NCBI RefSeq assembly: GCF_954871325.1
Contig: NC_088777.1
Coordinates: 32,775,366 to 32,839,365, forward strand
Direction of reading: 5' to 3'
Length of the DNA: 64,000 nt
Source: Gordionus sp. m RMFG-2023
Lineage: Eukaryota; Nematomorpha; Gordioida; Chordodea; Parachordodidae
Shown here piece by piece: positions 24,134 to 36,130 of the stretch. How positions within the stretch are numbered: position 1 is the stretch's first letter; every line of letters starts with the position of its first letter. The notes under the pieces were generated by a model. It did no database searches. It saw only the letters and a program-made list of their open reading frames with translations, and was not told where the DNA came from. The translations under genes were made by a program, and so were the position numbers.

Positions 24134-24415
24134 TGTTAGGACATATATATATATACTCTGCAACTAGTGTAATCTTTGATTTTAAAGGTAAATAATGTTA
24201 GAAGAAAAATATCATACCTTATCTTTCATTGCATGGTCTGTTAGGACTATATATGTTGTTCAACTAATGTAGTATTTAATTTTAAAGGTAAATAATGTTA
24301 GAAGAGGATAATCATACATAATCTTTCATTGCATGGTTTTTTAGGACATATATATGCTCTGCAACTAATGCAGTCTTTGATTTTAAAGGTAAGTAATGTT
24401 AGAAGAAACTTACAT
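24134..24415 (+). repeat. Tandem repeat, about 100-105-bp unit, 2.7 copies
   Basis: Units start at 24134, 24239 and 24339 with TGTTAGGACATATATA-like sequence. Each contains GCAACTAATGTAGTCTTTG, TTTTAAAGGTAAATAATG and CTTTCATTGCATGG. Confidence 0.85.
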
Positions 24416-24698
24416 TTATTTATTTTATAAAAAATATCCGTTTTGATGCCAATGACATAATGTTATAGGGGGTGATACCATTTTAACAACCTCCCATAGT
24501 TTTATTTGTCTACATTCATGCACAGGGTTGCCCTGTCTCCCTCCATCAGCGGGAGACTCCGGCAATTTTTTAGCTTACACGCAGACATTTGACTCCCGCA
24601 AAACTACAGCAATTGGAAATCTTCCGCAAAAATCTCCCGCAATTTTTTAATTTTTCATGCATTTTTTCAATAGTATTTTAACGTTTTTAATATAAAAA

Positions 24699-26440
24699 CT
24701 AGTAGAAAGCCCGTCAAAAATGATGGGGAATGAGATTTTTATTCATTTTTACGATAGATGTCATGCCAGGTCCAAGCTTACAATATTAGGAAGCATATAA
24801 TTATAAAAAAGTTTATCAAACCCAGCTCAACCCTTAATAATTTGTAAAAGATATTCCCATGTCAGGTGCAAGCTAATATTAATTTTGAGGTTCCAAGCCC
24901 AGTCGTATCCAATATAATTTTGAAAATTTTTTCCCACCTCGGAGATAGTTAAATTATTAATTGATTTATCATCACATGAAGGGGAAATATCTGATTTACC
25001 AATTAGTTTAAGATGTAAAAAAACATGTGAATTCCCTATTAAGGGAAACTGGGAAGGCCTGGGCAAACCACTTATTAGAGAATCATGACAAATAAAATAA
25101 AAATAACCGACTCTTATACTTTTTGGTAATATGATTAAATAAAATTATATATAAAAAAATTGTTGTTCATTATATAGGGTTCTTGTAGCTTTTCGGATAA
25201 ATTTAAGGTATGTCTTGCATTTCCCAAATTATTTGTCTATATTTTTATGTTAAGTAAAAAAAAATGCTATCTATTTAAATTACAAAAATGCCATTAAACA
25301 CTAACGAAACTTATATGCAAATTATTTATATATTTTTTATTGACATTTAAATTTAGGGTAATTTTTTTAAAAAATAATGAGGAATAATTATTATGTTGTG
25401 TATTTTATAAAATTAAGAGCAAAGCCTTGTTGACATTTTTATTTTTGTTGGAAAAAGCGACAAAATAAATCTGGGCGGTCGTCTGGAGAGGAAATAATAA
25501 ATGTACAATTTCATATCATTTAGGGTTGTAGATGAAAGTAATGACGGATTACCAAAGCAGTGTACAAAACACATTACGTCCTGATAAAGATGAGGCATAT
25601 GCCTATGCCTTGGGGTTGGGATACTGGTAAAAGAAGAATGCAAAATGATATTTCTGTCAATGTCAGCATTGGTAGCCCCCTCTAAAATAGAATCATGAAC
25701 GACAATGTTAACTCAACCATAAAAAGGTAGTAAGAATTGTTATAAAGGCCACGACAGAACTACTGCATATTTTTCCATTAATAAAGTTGATGAAAATGGC
25801 CGTACTGCACATTCCAGTTTGAACATTCCTCTAAATATTCATGAAAGTTTCTCAGAGAATCGGATAAAGTAATATTTATAATAACTCCTAGTAAAGTGAA
25901 TGATAGTATGGAATTGAATGCTTATATTTGTTAAAAAATAAGCAGAGGTGGCATAGGGATTGTGGTAGTGGTGATAGAAATATCATTTGGAGGCAACTGG
26001 GTGAAAATAAAATAAACATATAAATATAAAACATAAGATAAAAAAAACAATAAACCTTCAGAGGAGTTAATTTCAAGCGTAGATCTTTATTATTTTAACT
26101 ACCAGTAACTCTAGAACGGGCAAGGCGTTTGTTAATTCGTCATTATTTTCTTTGCTTATCTTTAATAGATTCATCATGTTTTGTAGCAATGTGAGGGATT
26201 AAGGTTGGGTTAGTCTAGACAAATAAAGAAATCAGGCAAAAATATAAATAAACTATTGTTGAAATTAACCAACATGAAAATAATGTAATCCAGTAGATGG
26301 GTCAATATTAACCAAGCCCAGAGATATTAAATTTATAATTAATGAAGGAGAAATCTCTGATTTACCAATTAGTCTACGGGTAAAATATATTTATTTATAA
26401 AAATATTAACATAAGACTAACATTTAACATCAAAAATCCC
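24699..26440 (-). mobile_element. Helitron H3 (copy related to H2)
   Basis: The minus-strand 3' end has CTAG at 24699-24702 preceded by host A, an 11-nt tail, and a stem of CCCGTC/GATGGG (24710-24727, one G-T pair). The body is collinear with H2 over about 1.6 kb but lacks the inserts at 11006-11893 and 13031-13340 of H2. The expected TC 5' end (ATAATATAGA on the plus strand) is not present, so the right border is approximate. Either the 5' end is deleted or the copy is chimaeric. Confidence 0.75.
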
Positions 26441-26464
26441 AATCTAGGTTCAAGCTTACAATAT

Positions 26465-27168
26465 TTGGTAATGTTGCAATCAGAATATTCTTTATTAAAA
26501 AAAATTCACAAAATCATGCTACAGCTCTATTCATCTCTACAGTTAAAAATTGATAATAAATTTTATGGCGCTATTGCTAAAAATATTATATTAAAATGTT
26601 CAAATAATACTATAATTAATACATTTTTAAATGTAGCAGATATTTTTATTAAGACAATTTTAGAATATTTACATAACTCTATTTACAAATGTATAGATAT
26701 TATGACCTTGGAACAGAAACCATCAATTGATGGTATTTATAATTTAATAAATATATTAAAAATACTGAAAGACATTGATGTCGTGTTTGAGGAGATTGTA
26801 ATTGTCTCTATTTTTATGATTCGCCAAAATACTTAAAGTTAGATGGTCTAAAAGCAGAGGAGAAATGGGTAGAATTTTTTCGTAATAACGATAAATCTCC
26901 ATGCTTGGGAAAAATATGCGAGTATGTCTTCTCCTTACTTAATTCTAATGCCTCATCCGAGCGCATTTTTAGCTTGATGAGGACTGTCTGGAAAAAGGAG
27001 AGAAATCGGAATGCTTTAACAACATTAGAGGCCGAGCTAATGGTTAAACAAATATATAATATGTCATGCCAGGAATTTTATAAATATCTCATAAGCGACG
27101 CTAAACATTTAGTTCTATTATTTAAATCTCAAATAAAATATAATAAAGTTTTAGCAATGGCGCCATAA
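26465..27168 (+). pseudogene. hAT transposase, C-terminal half (one frameshift)
   Basis: Two frames are joined by a frameshift near 26815. The first (26465-26836) covers the helical region before the dimerisation domain. The second starts upstream of 26905 (YLKLDGLKAEEKWVEFF) and runs to 27168 with the hAT dimerisation signature LNSNASSERIFSLMRTVWKKERNR, then LTTLEAELMVKQIYNMSCQEFYKYL. This subtype (SNAS-ERVFS-M...W..ERNR) is known from many animal hAT elements. It belongs to the hAT bounded at 24523 and 28371. It could not encode a whole transposase. Confidence 0.85.
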
Positions 27169-27369
27169 AATTTATTGTCAATTTTTAACTGTAAAGATGA
27201 ATACATCTGCAGCATAATTTTGTGAATCTTTGTTAAGTTCTTCTGATTGCAACTACACATTAACAGCATGTAGTAGATTTCCTACATGTGAAATCATTCC
27301 TAAATATACCTCTGCCATACATTATTGGAAAAAATTTTCCAAATGTTAGGACAGCTTTTATAATCTTTA

Positions 27370-27763
27370 TTTAAGAAATATTTATTTAAAGGTTTATAAA
27401 ATTTTAAAATTCTATCTATGGCGGGTATTAGGAACATATCGCAACAAACATTGCGCTGACTCAATTCTGTAAATACACTCTGCTTTTACCAAATTCACTG
27501 AGGCATTATCAGATCAGAAAGTTGACATGCAATTTATTGATAATCTCGAATCTGCAATTGTCTTGGGATTTTTCATTATTTGAGGGGAAAAAATTTAATA
27601 ATTTTATTGAAACGACCTTAATTTTGTTGAAATAGCGGAGAATATTTTTCTTATTAGATGCATCTGTTAGAATTGCATATGTATGCCCATCTTTCAAATC
27701 GTCAATTGACCTCCTGGATTTAGGTCCTAAAACATTGATTATAGCCTTGCTCATTTTTTTCAT
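27370..27763 (-). pseudogene. hAT transposase, central block, inverted
   Basis: Minus-strand frame 27763-27509 contains DGHTYAILTDASNKKNI, which matches the '.TDASNKGN.K' segment with its catalytic-region aspartate. It is followed by KLLNFFPSNNEKS, and further down DNASVNLVKAECIYRIE (about 27475-27430, another frame). In an intact transposase this block precedes the C-terminal half. Here it lies downstream and on the opposite strand. It points to an internal inversion or two head-to-head partial copies. Confidence 0.75.
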
Positions 27764-28433
27764 ATTAGAGTCGTTAAATATTATGGGAAATAGATTCTAC
27801 CAACACTGTGTTGATAAGTATCTCTGTGAATATTGTACTACAAGATAAGTGATTATAATTGCCGCAGTAGTTGTATCTGTATTATTTCTTATTTATGGAG
27901 TACTACCTATTTAAACGTGATACGTGATAATTAAGCGCCTATCCCTATAATGTTATACACACACACGGTAGATTTCCAATTGCCGTCGTTTTGCGGGACA
28001 TTCGCATAAAATATATTTTTAATTGTAAAATTAAAATCGTTTTTTTTATAAAATTTTATCTTGTTTACATTCTTTTATATTTAAAAAAGATCGTTGGTTT
28101 TTTTATAAATTAATATATTTTAATAAATCAAGATGTTATTTTATTTTGAAAAATAATTACCGACTTTGTATTTATATAAACTAATTTTAAAAGATAATAG
28201 GTGGATAATTAAGTAAATTCAAAATCTCGGCCGAAGGCGGGCACTTTGCGGGCCTTTGGCCGGCAAAAATTTTTTTTTAGCAATTTTTATATTTCTACCG
28301 CAATTTTCATATTTCTCCCGCATAATACTAAATTTCTCCCGCAATTTGAAAATTTTGACTTGGCAACCCTGTTCATGCACATAAATATCAAAAATTTAAT
28401 ACATGATAAATCATACATACATTCGTCTGACAA

Positions 28434-31330
28434 ATGTTAATTTTGGAGCGCCCGAGTGGTTTGAAAGGAAATTTTATCATATCCTCGCTTAATATTAATG
28501 GTTTAATGAGTAAATTAACGATTTTTCTAAGACTCATGGTCGACGAAAAAATGGATGTGATAGCGATACAGGAGACCCACTCAAAAGATAATAATATGGC
28601 TACCTTTAATAACTTTGAAATGTATAGTTCTGGCACCACTTCCAATCATTGGTCGGGGGTTGCTTTCTTTATCAGCAAAAGATTATGCAAATACGTGGAT
28701 AAATTTGAGCCCATTTCGGAGAGATGCTGTTTACTATACCTGAATACCTGCTTCAGACAAACAATCTTAGTTAATGTCTATGCTCCGCATAGAAGAAACG
28801 AACGGCTCGCATTCCTTGATGACCTCGAAAACATTGTTAACTCTCTTCCAAGAAGTCGTATTTTGATAATCCTTGGGGACTTAAATACTAGGATCGGAAA
28901 AGATGACTCCTTTATTAGAGATGGGGTAATTGGGAATGCAGCTCTCTCTCAATTAAACAGTGATGACAGTAGGAAGTAATTGGAGATGTGAAGGAGTATA
29001 AACCTCAAGGTTGAAAATACTTTCTTTTCACACAGCGAATCTAACACCCTAACCTTCAGAAGAAATAATACTAAATCTCAGATCGATTTTATCATCTCAA
29101 ACATTCATAGCTGGTTCATCGATGTAAAAGCAATGCCTAATATTAATATTTCTGATCATAACTTAATCAGAGCCAATATTACTGTGAGAAATTTATGGGG
29201 AAACTCTCGGGCGTCCTTCTCTTCAACCCCAGCCTAGATACCTTTCCTGGAAAAGGAATGCAACACACCTGCAACGTCCTGCAGTTAAACTACAGCTCGA
29301 TCTAATCTTAAATGATAGGGAGGCAACTTTCTTATCTTCATCGGAGTCTCAGTCTGTTGAAGAATGTTGGGCGTCTTTCAAAAACAACTTGTTTGATGCC
29401 TGCAATCATCTCCCTAACATCAACAATTCTCCACCAAGACAGGAATGGCTATCCGATGACACCATTCGCATAATAGACTCAAGCTACAAGGAGAGCGCGA
29501 TGGTCATTTATGGACCTCAATTCATAGACTCCTAAGGAGAGATAGAAGGATTTTTATTGCTAAAAAGGCTTTTGAGATAGACAGGGATATGAGGGAGAAT
29601 AGAACTTTCGACGCCTACAAGAAACTAAATTACTTTTGTAAAGCCAAAGTGTTCAAGACACTTCCATATAAGGCTGGATAATAATAAGTTAATTACTGAC
29701 CCCGACGAACAGATGGCGTTATGGCTGGATCACTATATGGGAGTCTTTGATTCTAGGAGGCCTACTTTAATCCCATCCACTAGTCAAAGTGTTGGACAAT
29801 TGGACGCAAACTTTTCATTGGCTGAAATTGTGGCCGCTATTAAGAAGCTTAGGAATAATAAATCTCCGGGTACGGATAACATTAAGGAGAACATCTGAAA
29901 GCAGCTCCCTTAGCGATCTCTCGGTTCTTACTGCCTTTGTTTAACAAGATATGGTTTATTGGGATGATGCCAGCGGATTGGAATAGGACTATCTTTTGCA
30001 ACTTCCCGAAAATTCCAAATCTATCTAAATTCAAGGATTATAGAGCCATCGCTCTCACGTCTATTGCATCAAAAGTTTTTATGGTTATTTTAAAAAACCG
30101 CATTCTTTCTTCTACACCAAACCTTTTTTCTAAATACATTTGTGCTTATCGTCCGCGTAGAAATATAAACGAACCAATATTAGCTTTGAAGATTATAATG
30201 CAGAAATGTGAGAAGTATAAATTACCTTTTTACTTTATTTTTATCGAAAACGTGTTTTTATAATGTTACCATGATGCGCTTTGGAAGATTTTAACCGAAT
30301 GTGGCATTGACTCTAATATTATAAGGATCCTTAAAACACATTATAGTAGTCTTTTTGCCTCCTTAAAAATCAATAATAAGGTTTCTCCATCTTTTAGGAC
30401 AAAAAAAGGAGTAAAACAAGGGTGTGTTCTTTCCCCGCTATTGTTTAATATACTTATGAATAAAATCATAGTAGATACGCTGGCTACTGCGAATCTCTTA
30501 GAATTAAGGTCCAGTCAGTCGTTCTTCTTGGAAAATATGGTGATATGTTAGGCTGATGACATAGTATTGATAACAAAAAGTTTGGAAGAAACCCAAAATT
30601 TGATCTTTATATTGAACTCCTTTAGTTTTAAGGTTGGCTTGGTTATTAACTTTGATAAAATTGTGAAAATGCCCTCGTCTCAGGCGCCTCTTCTGAATAA
30701 TTTGGTGGTTGGGGGAAAGTTGGTTAAGGTGGTGAAATCCTTTAAATATCTAGGTGTAACCATTGACAATAAAGGTAGTTGCAAAGAGGAACTAAAAATT
30801 CGTATACAAAATGCTAGGGCGGCTTTTTATAAATTTTTTAAACTGTGGAAAGCTAGAGAGATATCCGTTTTCACAAGACTCCGTATTTTCAACTCAACCA
30901 TGATTCTCTTTTAAGGTGGTGATACATGGGAGATTACGAAGACCGAAACTAGGTAATTACAAACGTTTGTAAATAAATGCCTAAGAATAATAAATGGAAT
31001 TTTCTACCCTAATATTATCTAAATGAAAACCTTTGGAAGATGTCTAACCATACCCAAGTTCACGTGTCTTTAAAAAAGAAGCGTCTTACTTTCTTTGCCC
31101 ATATTTTGAGAAACCATAGTAACAATAGCCTCGTTATCGATGCCATTAATTGGTTATACTCCTTTAATGGGAAAACATATTGCAAATATAAGACATTATG
31201 GTTCTACAGAGCCTTGAAGGACATAATGGATCTAAACTTAAATTTGAAGCAGTTCTTAAGGCTAAATAAAAACAAAAAATCTATAAAGAAATTACTAAAA
31301 ATTAAATCGAACTACCTAAACCTCTCATAA
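28434..31330 (+). pseudogene. Non-LTR retrotransposon (LINE A), endonuclease + reverse transcriptase
   Basis: The APE-type endonuclease begins at about 28434 with SSLNINGLMSK, AIQETHSKDN, NVYAPHRRNE and ILGDLNTRIG. A stop at 28977-28979 interrupts it, and the end (QIDFIISN...ISDHNLI, about 29080-29165) follows in the next frame. The reverse transcriptase starts at about 29713 with ALWLDHYMGVF, LRNNKSPGTDNIK, FNKIWFIGMMPADWNR and DYRAIALTSIASK, then KKGVKQGCVLSPLLFN (30400-30450). The active-site Y/FADD reads stop-ADD, with TAG at 30549-30551. The thumb region FKYLGVTID...NARAAFYKFFKLWKARE is at about 30740-30870. Several frameshifts are present. A nucleic-acid-binding ORF1 was not seen. The clade is uncertain, possibly RTE/CR1-like. 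Confidence 0.88.
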
Positions 31331-32190
31331 TTTTTTCATTTTTTAATTTTTTTATTTCTGTATTTCAGGTTATTTACCTCCTGACTTTGTCTTTCACCTT
31401 TTCTGTGAATTACTTACTTCACTGACATTAGCTTTTATTTCTCTTATTGACTTAATGTAGTAATTTAAATCAGTCCGTCCCATATTTTTAATTACATATA
31501 CAATGTCTTAGGTGTTGTTGTACTTCTATACATTTCCCATTATATGAGTTAAGATATATTAATGGCATTTGAGAAATAGTTTGTGATTTGCGTTTCTTAT
31601 GTGGGCTAGAATTAATCTTTGGCTCTTTTTAACTTAGTTCTTGGGTATGTTTTGTATTTTTCCATAGTTTTTGAGTTCGAAATGTTTCTGGGGTAGAGGG
31701 TATCCTCTTTTGTTTATGAGACATTTATTTGTTTATAGTCATCTATTTCTTTTATTTTATTTTTTTAATTTATTTTTTATTTATTTTTTTCTTCCCCAGT
31801 TTCTTTGGTTTCTCCTTCCATAGACTAATATAGGAATAGTGGATGTGCCCTCAGTCTAGAAAATACCGATTTCTCTCTTATCTTCCATACTTTTTGTATA
31901 CGTTTAAAAGTTTCCACTCGCCTCTGTATTCTAGTTTTTCTTCTTCTTCGCAACTATTTTTATTATTAAGTATATTTCCTAAATACATTGTGACTACATT
32001 ACCCTGTTCTAACTATAAGTTTTTGAAGTGGTTACTTGTTTTTCTTGGAAAAAATAAGGGGGAAAACTGTTTTTTTAAAAAATTTATTTCAATATTTTTC
32101 TTTATTATTGCTAGTTAACTAGATTTAACGTCTTTAACTTTCTTTTTTTCAAAACATTACATCTAAATTGGAGTCTACATATAATACATT
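31331..32190. other. Junction of two LINE 3' regions, AT/T-rich
   Basis: There is no open gene. It lies between the end of LINE A (plus) and the RT end of LINE B (minus) and probably contains their 3' untranslated parts. The exact junction is not resolved. Confidence 0.45.
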
Positions 32191-35100
32191 GGTCGTGCCA
32201 GTGTCTCTTTCTCTTTCTGTTTTGTTTTTATTTATTTAGGAGTGGCAAGAGTTTAGCCTTGTTTTACTCCTTTTTTACCTTGGAGGTAGGGGATTTTCTT
32301 CGTCATTGATTTCGAAGCATCCAAACATGTATTAGTGGTTTTCTGGATCTGGAAGATGTTGGGGTCTTCCCTTTTCTGACAACGAAGCTGCATGGTTAAC
32401 ATTATCAATAGCTCTGCTATAATTTACAAATGTAAAGTAGAAGGGGGTTGTCACAACGACAGGTTTGTCATTGTGCATCAAAACCTAAATATAAAAATAG
32501 AAACAAATATATATATAAAAAGGAATTTAATAATAATTAGGAATCACGAAATCATAAAATCAACTTTAAGTCTTTATTCAAAATTATAATAGTAAAAATC
32601 ATAAAAAAAGAACATAAAATAAAATAAAATAAAATGTAATTAAAAAAATTAATAATTTTAAAAAAATCAAAGATTGTTTGTATCGTAAAAATTTTGCCTT
32701 TTTATACTCTTTTCAATCTTCTTATAACTAATCATAACTATTCAAATATAATCTTTAAATCACCCGTTATAACAATAAATCCACAAGAATTCTTTATGCA
32801 AATTACATATAAAGTACAACAAAATCCAACAGAAATCTTTATGCAAATTCAATCTAACATTTACAATACCTCCCTACTTAAATTAGACCCAACATTCTGC
32901 GAATGATCAATCTTCTCTCGATCTCGACTTATTCTTCTTAATTTTTGCTGTCTTCTAAGTTCTAACGAAGGCTCTGTCGCTTGAAATTTTTGAATTCTAT
33001 CTGTCGCTTGTCACCCTGTGAAACGATCAGCTTTTTATCGCTGTAAGCCACTACGAACTTGATACACGCCTGTTTTCCACTATCCACGATTGATAACGAT
33101 TATCGATGACATCCAGTTTCTTTTCCTCTCTTGTTTTTTTGCTAGTCTGTCTTAATCTTTTTTACAATTTATCGTAGCTTGTTTCCTATCAAGACTAAAG
33201 TCTCGGTAATAATTGGCTATTATTGGTCAGCGATTAACGATTGCAGCATAACGTCTTGACCCTACTTTCTATCAATTTGCTTGTTTTCCCCTTTCTCTTG
33301 TAATTGATTGGTTGTTGCCTCTAATTCTTGTAATCGTATCTATCTTTCAGACTTCTGGGTCTTCTACGACAGTCTACCCTTGCTGAGATATCGGGTAATC
33401 ACATCTAATCTACTTCTACCTAAAATAATCTATTTAAATAACTTCTGAAATATTTTATCACTTTCTTATATTTATTCTCAATTATAAACTACCTAATACA
33501 AATATACTAATAAAATATATAATTATACCAACCTTATCCTAATGTCTACATTTATCTCCTCTAAACTAATTCTGCCTTTAATAAATGGCGTAAATTATAC
33601 TAAATCTTAAATTTATAATACGTAGCAAAATATAATAAATTATATAAATATATCAAATTCTATCACCCCTCTCCCCTTAATGAAGCCTAGACCCATATTT
33701 TCATTGAAAAATTTACTTGTACTCATCCTTTAGCTATTGATCCTCATCTTCTTTTCAGCCATGTCTATACTAAATTTATATCTAAAAATCCTATTCTAAA
33801 ATATATATCAAAACCTAAAACAATTATCATTGTGTATTTATTTCCTCATGTACTCTTTGACACTCAAGTCTTTAAAAAAAACTGCTGAAATATATAAATC
33901 TCTTTTCATACATACGTTGTTGAGAAATCAATGACATCTAATCATAAAAGTTTTCATACTTACGTTTATGAACAACCTCTTAATTCTAATCACTATGGTT
34001 TTCACCCCACGTCTTTGAAGAACTTATGAAATCTAATCATTATAATTTTTCGCACAACCGTTGTTGAAAACTGATATGTATATTTCTAAAGCATGTTTTT
34101 CCTTTTGTATTATTAGAATAATATTGTATGATTCTTCTTAAATCTTATTCATGATTCAAAATAAAAATCCGATCTCAAATTGAGCTCGATTGCGGCATAA
34201 ATTTTCTAATGACGAAAAGCCGATTCTCTCTATGAAGATTTTTTGGTTAATCTACAACCTAATATACTAATTCACATTAATCCTTGAGGCTGTTTTATCT
34301 CTCGCAGCCCTTAAAATAAAAGTTAAACGTAAATCTTCAATAAGAATTTAATCAACTATTTCCTAACAATAAAGTTATATTCTAATCTTATTCACCGAAT
34401 TTTTTAATTATTATATCTCAGCAACCTATTAGTTAAATATTAACTTTCGCAATTTATGTTTCTATTTCTTTGTCAAAGTTATTTCTAGTGATCACTTGAT
34501 AATAATTCTAAAATCTAAAATATCATAGTCTTTATTAGTTTCAAAATTCCAATGGTTTTTAGTTTACCAGTAACTTTTAAATATAAAATTCCTAATTATC
34601 ACCTTTAAATAACTAAACACAATTATATCTTTCTACTATGAATGTTACCTTTGTCTTTAATTTTAGATTTTATATTCCTACTAAACATAATCTTAACAAC
34701 ATAATTTTTCCTTTTCATCTTTATTTACATATTTTTCTTACGTTCTTCTGGAATTTTTTTTTTGTATTAGAATACAGTTTGACACATCTCCTTGTTGTCC
34801 CACCGATCACAATGCGTGATTTGCATTAGAATGAAAGTTGTAAAGGGCCGGTCTCCTCCGCTCTCCAACACCATTGTCACAACGACAAGTTTGTCATTGT
34901 GCATCAAAACCTAAATATAAAAATAGAAACAAATATATATATAAAAAGGAATTTAATAATAATTAGGAATCACGAAATCATAAAATCAACTTTAAGTCTT
35001 TATTCAAAATTATAATAGTAAAAATCATAAAAAAAGAACATAAAATAAAATAAAATAAAATATAATTAAAAAAATTAATAATTTAAAAAAAATCAAAGAT

Positions 35101-36130
35101 TGTTTGTATCGTAAAAATTTTGCCTTTTTATACTCTTTTCAATCTTCTTATAACTAATCATAACTATTCAAATATAATCTTTAAATCACGCGTTACAACA
35201 ATAAATCCACAAGAATTCTTTATGCAAATTACATATAAAGTACAACAAAATCCAACAGAAATCTTTATGCAAATTCAATCTAACATTTACAACAGGGGTT
35301 TGTACTTACTTTCTCTGCATGATTATTTTTCTGAATTAATTTTTGGCTCCTGTATTTTCTTTTCTTGGCCTGTATATACTTATGTATTTTTTTGGGGGGG
35401 GGGGGGATTCGGTGTAGGTGATACGCTTGTGGTTTTTTGAGTGAACCCAAAAAATTTCTTTTCCATGCTACAGGATGTGATGGCTATAGCTCAATAACCC
35501 TTTAATTTTTGTGGTCTTAGTTTTTTGGGTAGTTACTTAGGTAGGATTTGTTCCATCCCACTGCAGTAGTTCCGCTCTTCCATATTTTATTGAAAGAGGG
35601 CAAATAGGTAGCGATATTGTTATAGGTGCTATTTTTGGTTTTTCTGCTGTGATATTATCTAGCCCCGGAGCTTTGTTTTTTCTTAGTCTTTGACCACTTG
35701 TTATTTCATTTATGGAGAAACCAGTCGACAGGGGGGGGGTGGCGATGTTTTGTAATTATGTTTGTTGGTAGAGTCTTTCCGTGAGTGATAGACTATCATA
35801 TAACAATCAAGCCATAATGCCTTTTGTTGATCCTGGCCAACAATTACTTTTCCATTTCTTAAAACTTACGGAGCTGGTTCCTATTTTTGCGTCATAGTTC
35901 CTTTCTCTCATATCTTTATCATTATCAAAGACCTTTTTCGCTATATAATCTATCTATCACTCCACTCCATAGAGTATTTTGTTTCTCTGGAAAAAGAAAA
36001 AAAAAACCTTTGTTGTGTGGTGTTCGTTGCTGGATAGTCATAAACCTATTACTGACTAGTTTTTGCCTATTCACTGGAATTTTCACCTATTTAAACAATT
36101 TGCGGTAAACCCATTAGCTTTTTCTTATTT
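32191..36130 (-). pseudogene. LINE B relic, same family as LINE A, split by an LTR element
   Basis: Minus-strand pieces align with LINE A: KVFDNDKDMRERN (about 35920-35880), QDQQKALWLDCYMIVYHSR (about 35850-35790), RLRKNKAPGLDNITAE (about 35690-35640), FNKIWKSGTTAVGWNKSYL (about 35600-35540) and KKGVKQG (about 32275-32255). The same order is found in LINE A (ALWLDHYM, LRNNKSPGTDNI, FNKIWFIGMMPADWNR, KKGVKQG). Frames are repeatedly broken and the endonuclease is not recognised. The relic is split by the LTR element at 32449-35294. It lies tail to tail with LINE A. Confidence 0.75.
32449..35294 (-). mobile_element. LTR retroelement fossil, non-coding, near-identical LTRs
   Basis: There are two direct repeats of 420 bp, 32449-32868 and 34875-35294. 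They begin TGTCACAACGAC on the plus strand and differ at only about 6-8 positions (roughly 98% identical). The 5-bp target duplication GGGGT lies at 32444-32448 and 35295-35299. A purine-rich tract (AGTAGGGAGG on the minus strand) abuts the LTR at about 32869-32878, where a polypurine tract is expected if the element reads on the minus strand. The 2.0-kb interior shows no gag or pol similarity, so it looks like a non-autonomous (LARD/TRIM-like) element. It is young relative to its surroundings. Its family is unassigned. Confidence 0.88.

Larger units (their letters stand above)
24523..28371 (+). mobile_element. hAT element, CAGGGTTGCC ends, perfect TSD
   Basis: The terminal repeats are CAGGGTTGCC (24523) and GGCAACCCTG (ending 28371). 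Just inside each end are repeated CTCCCGCAA / TTGCGGGAG words. A perfect 8-bp duplication TTCATGCA lies at 24515-24522 and 28372-28379. The interior contains Helitron H3 (24699 to about 26440) and two blocks of hAT transposase: the C-terminal half on the plus strand and a central block on the minus strand. Both flanks probably belong to the 5' region of the LINE that starts at about 28434. Confidence 0.93.
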
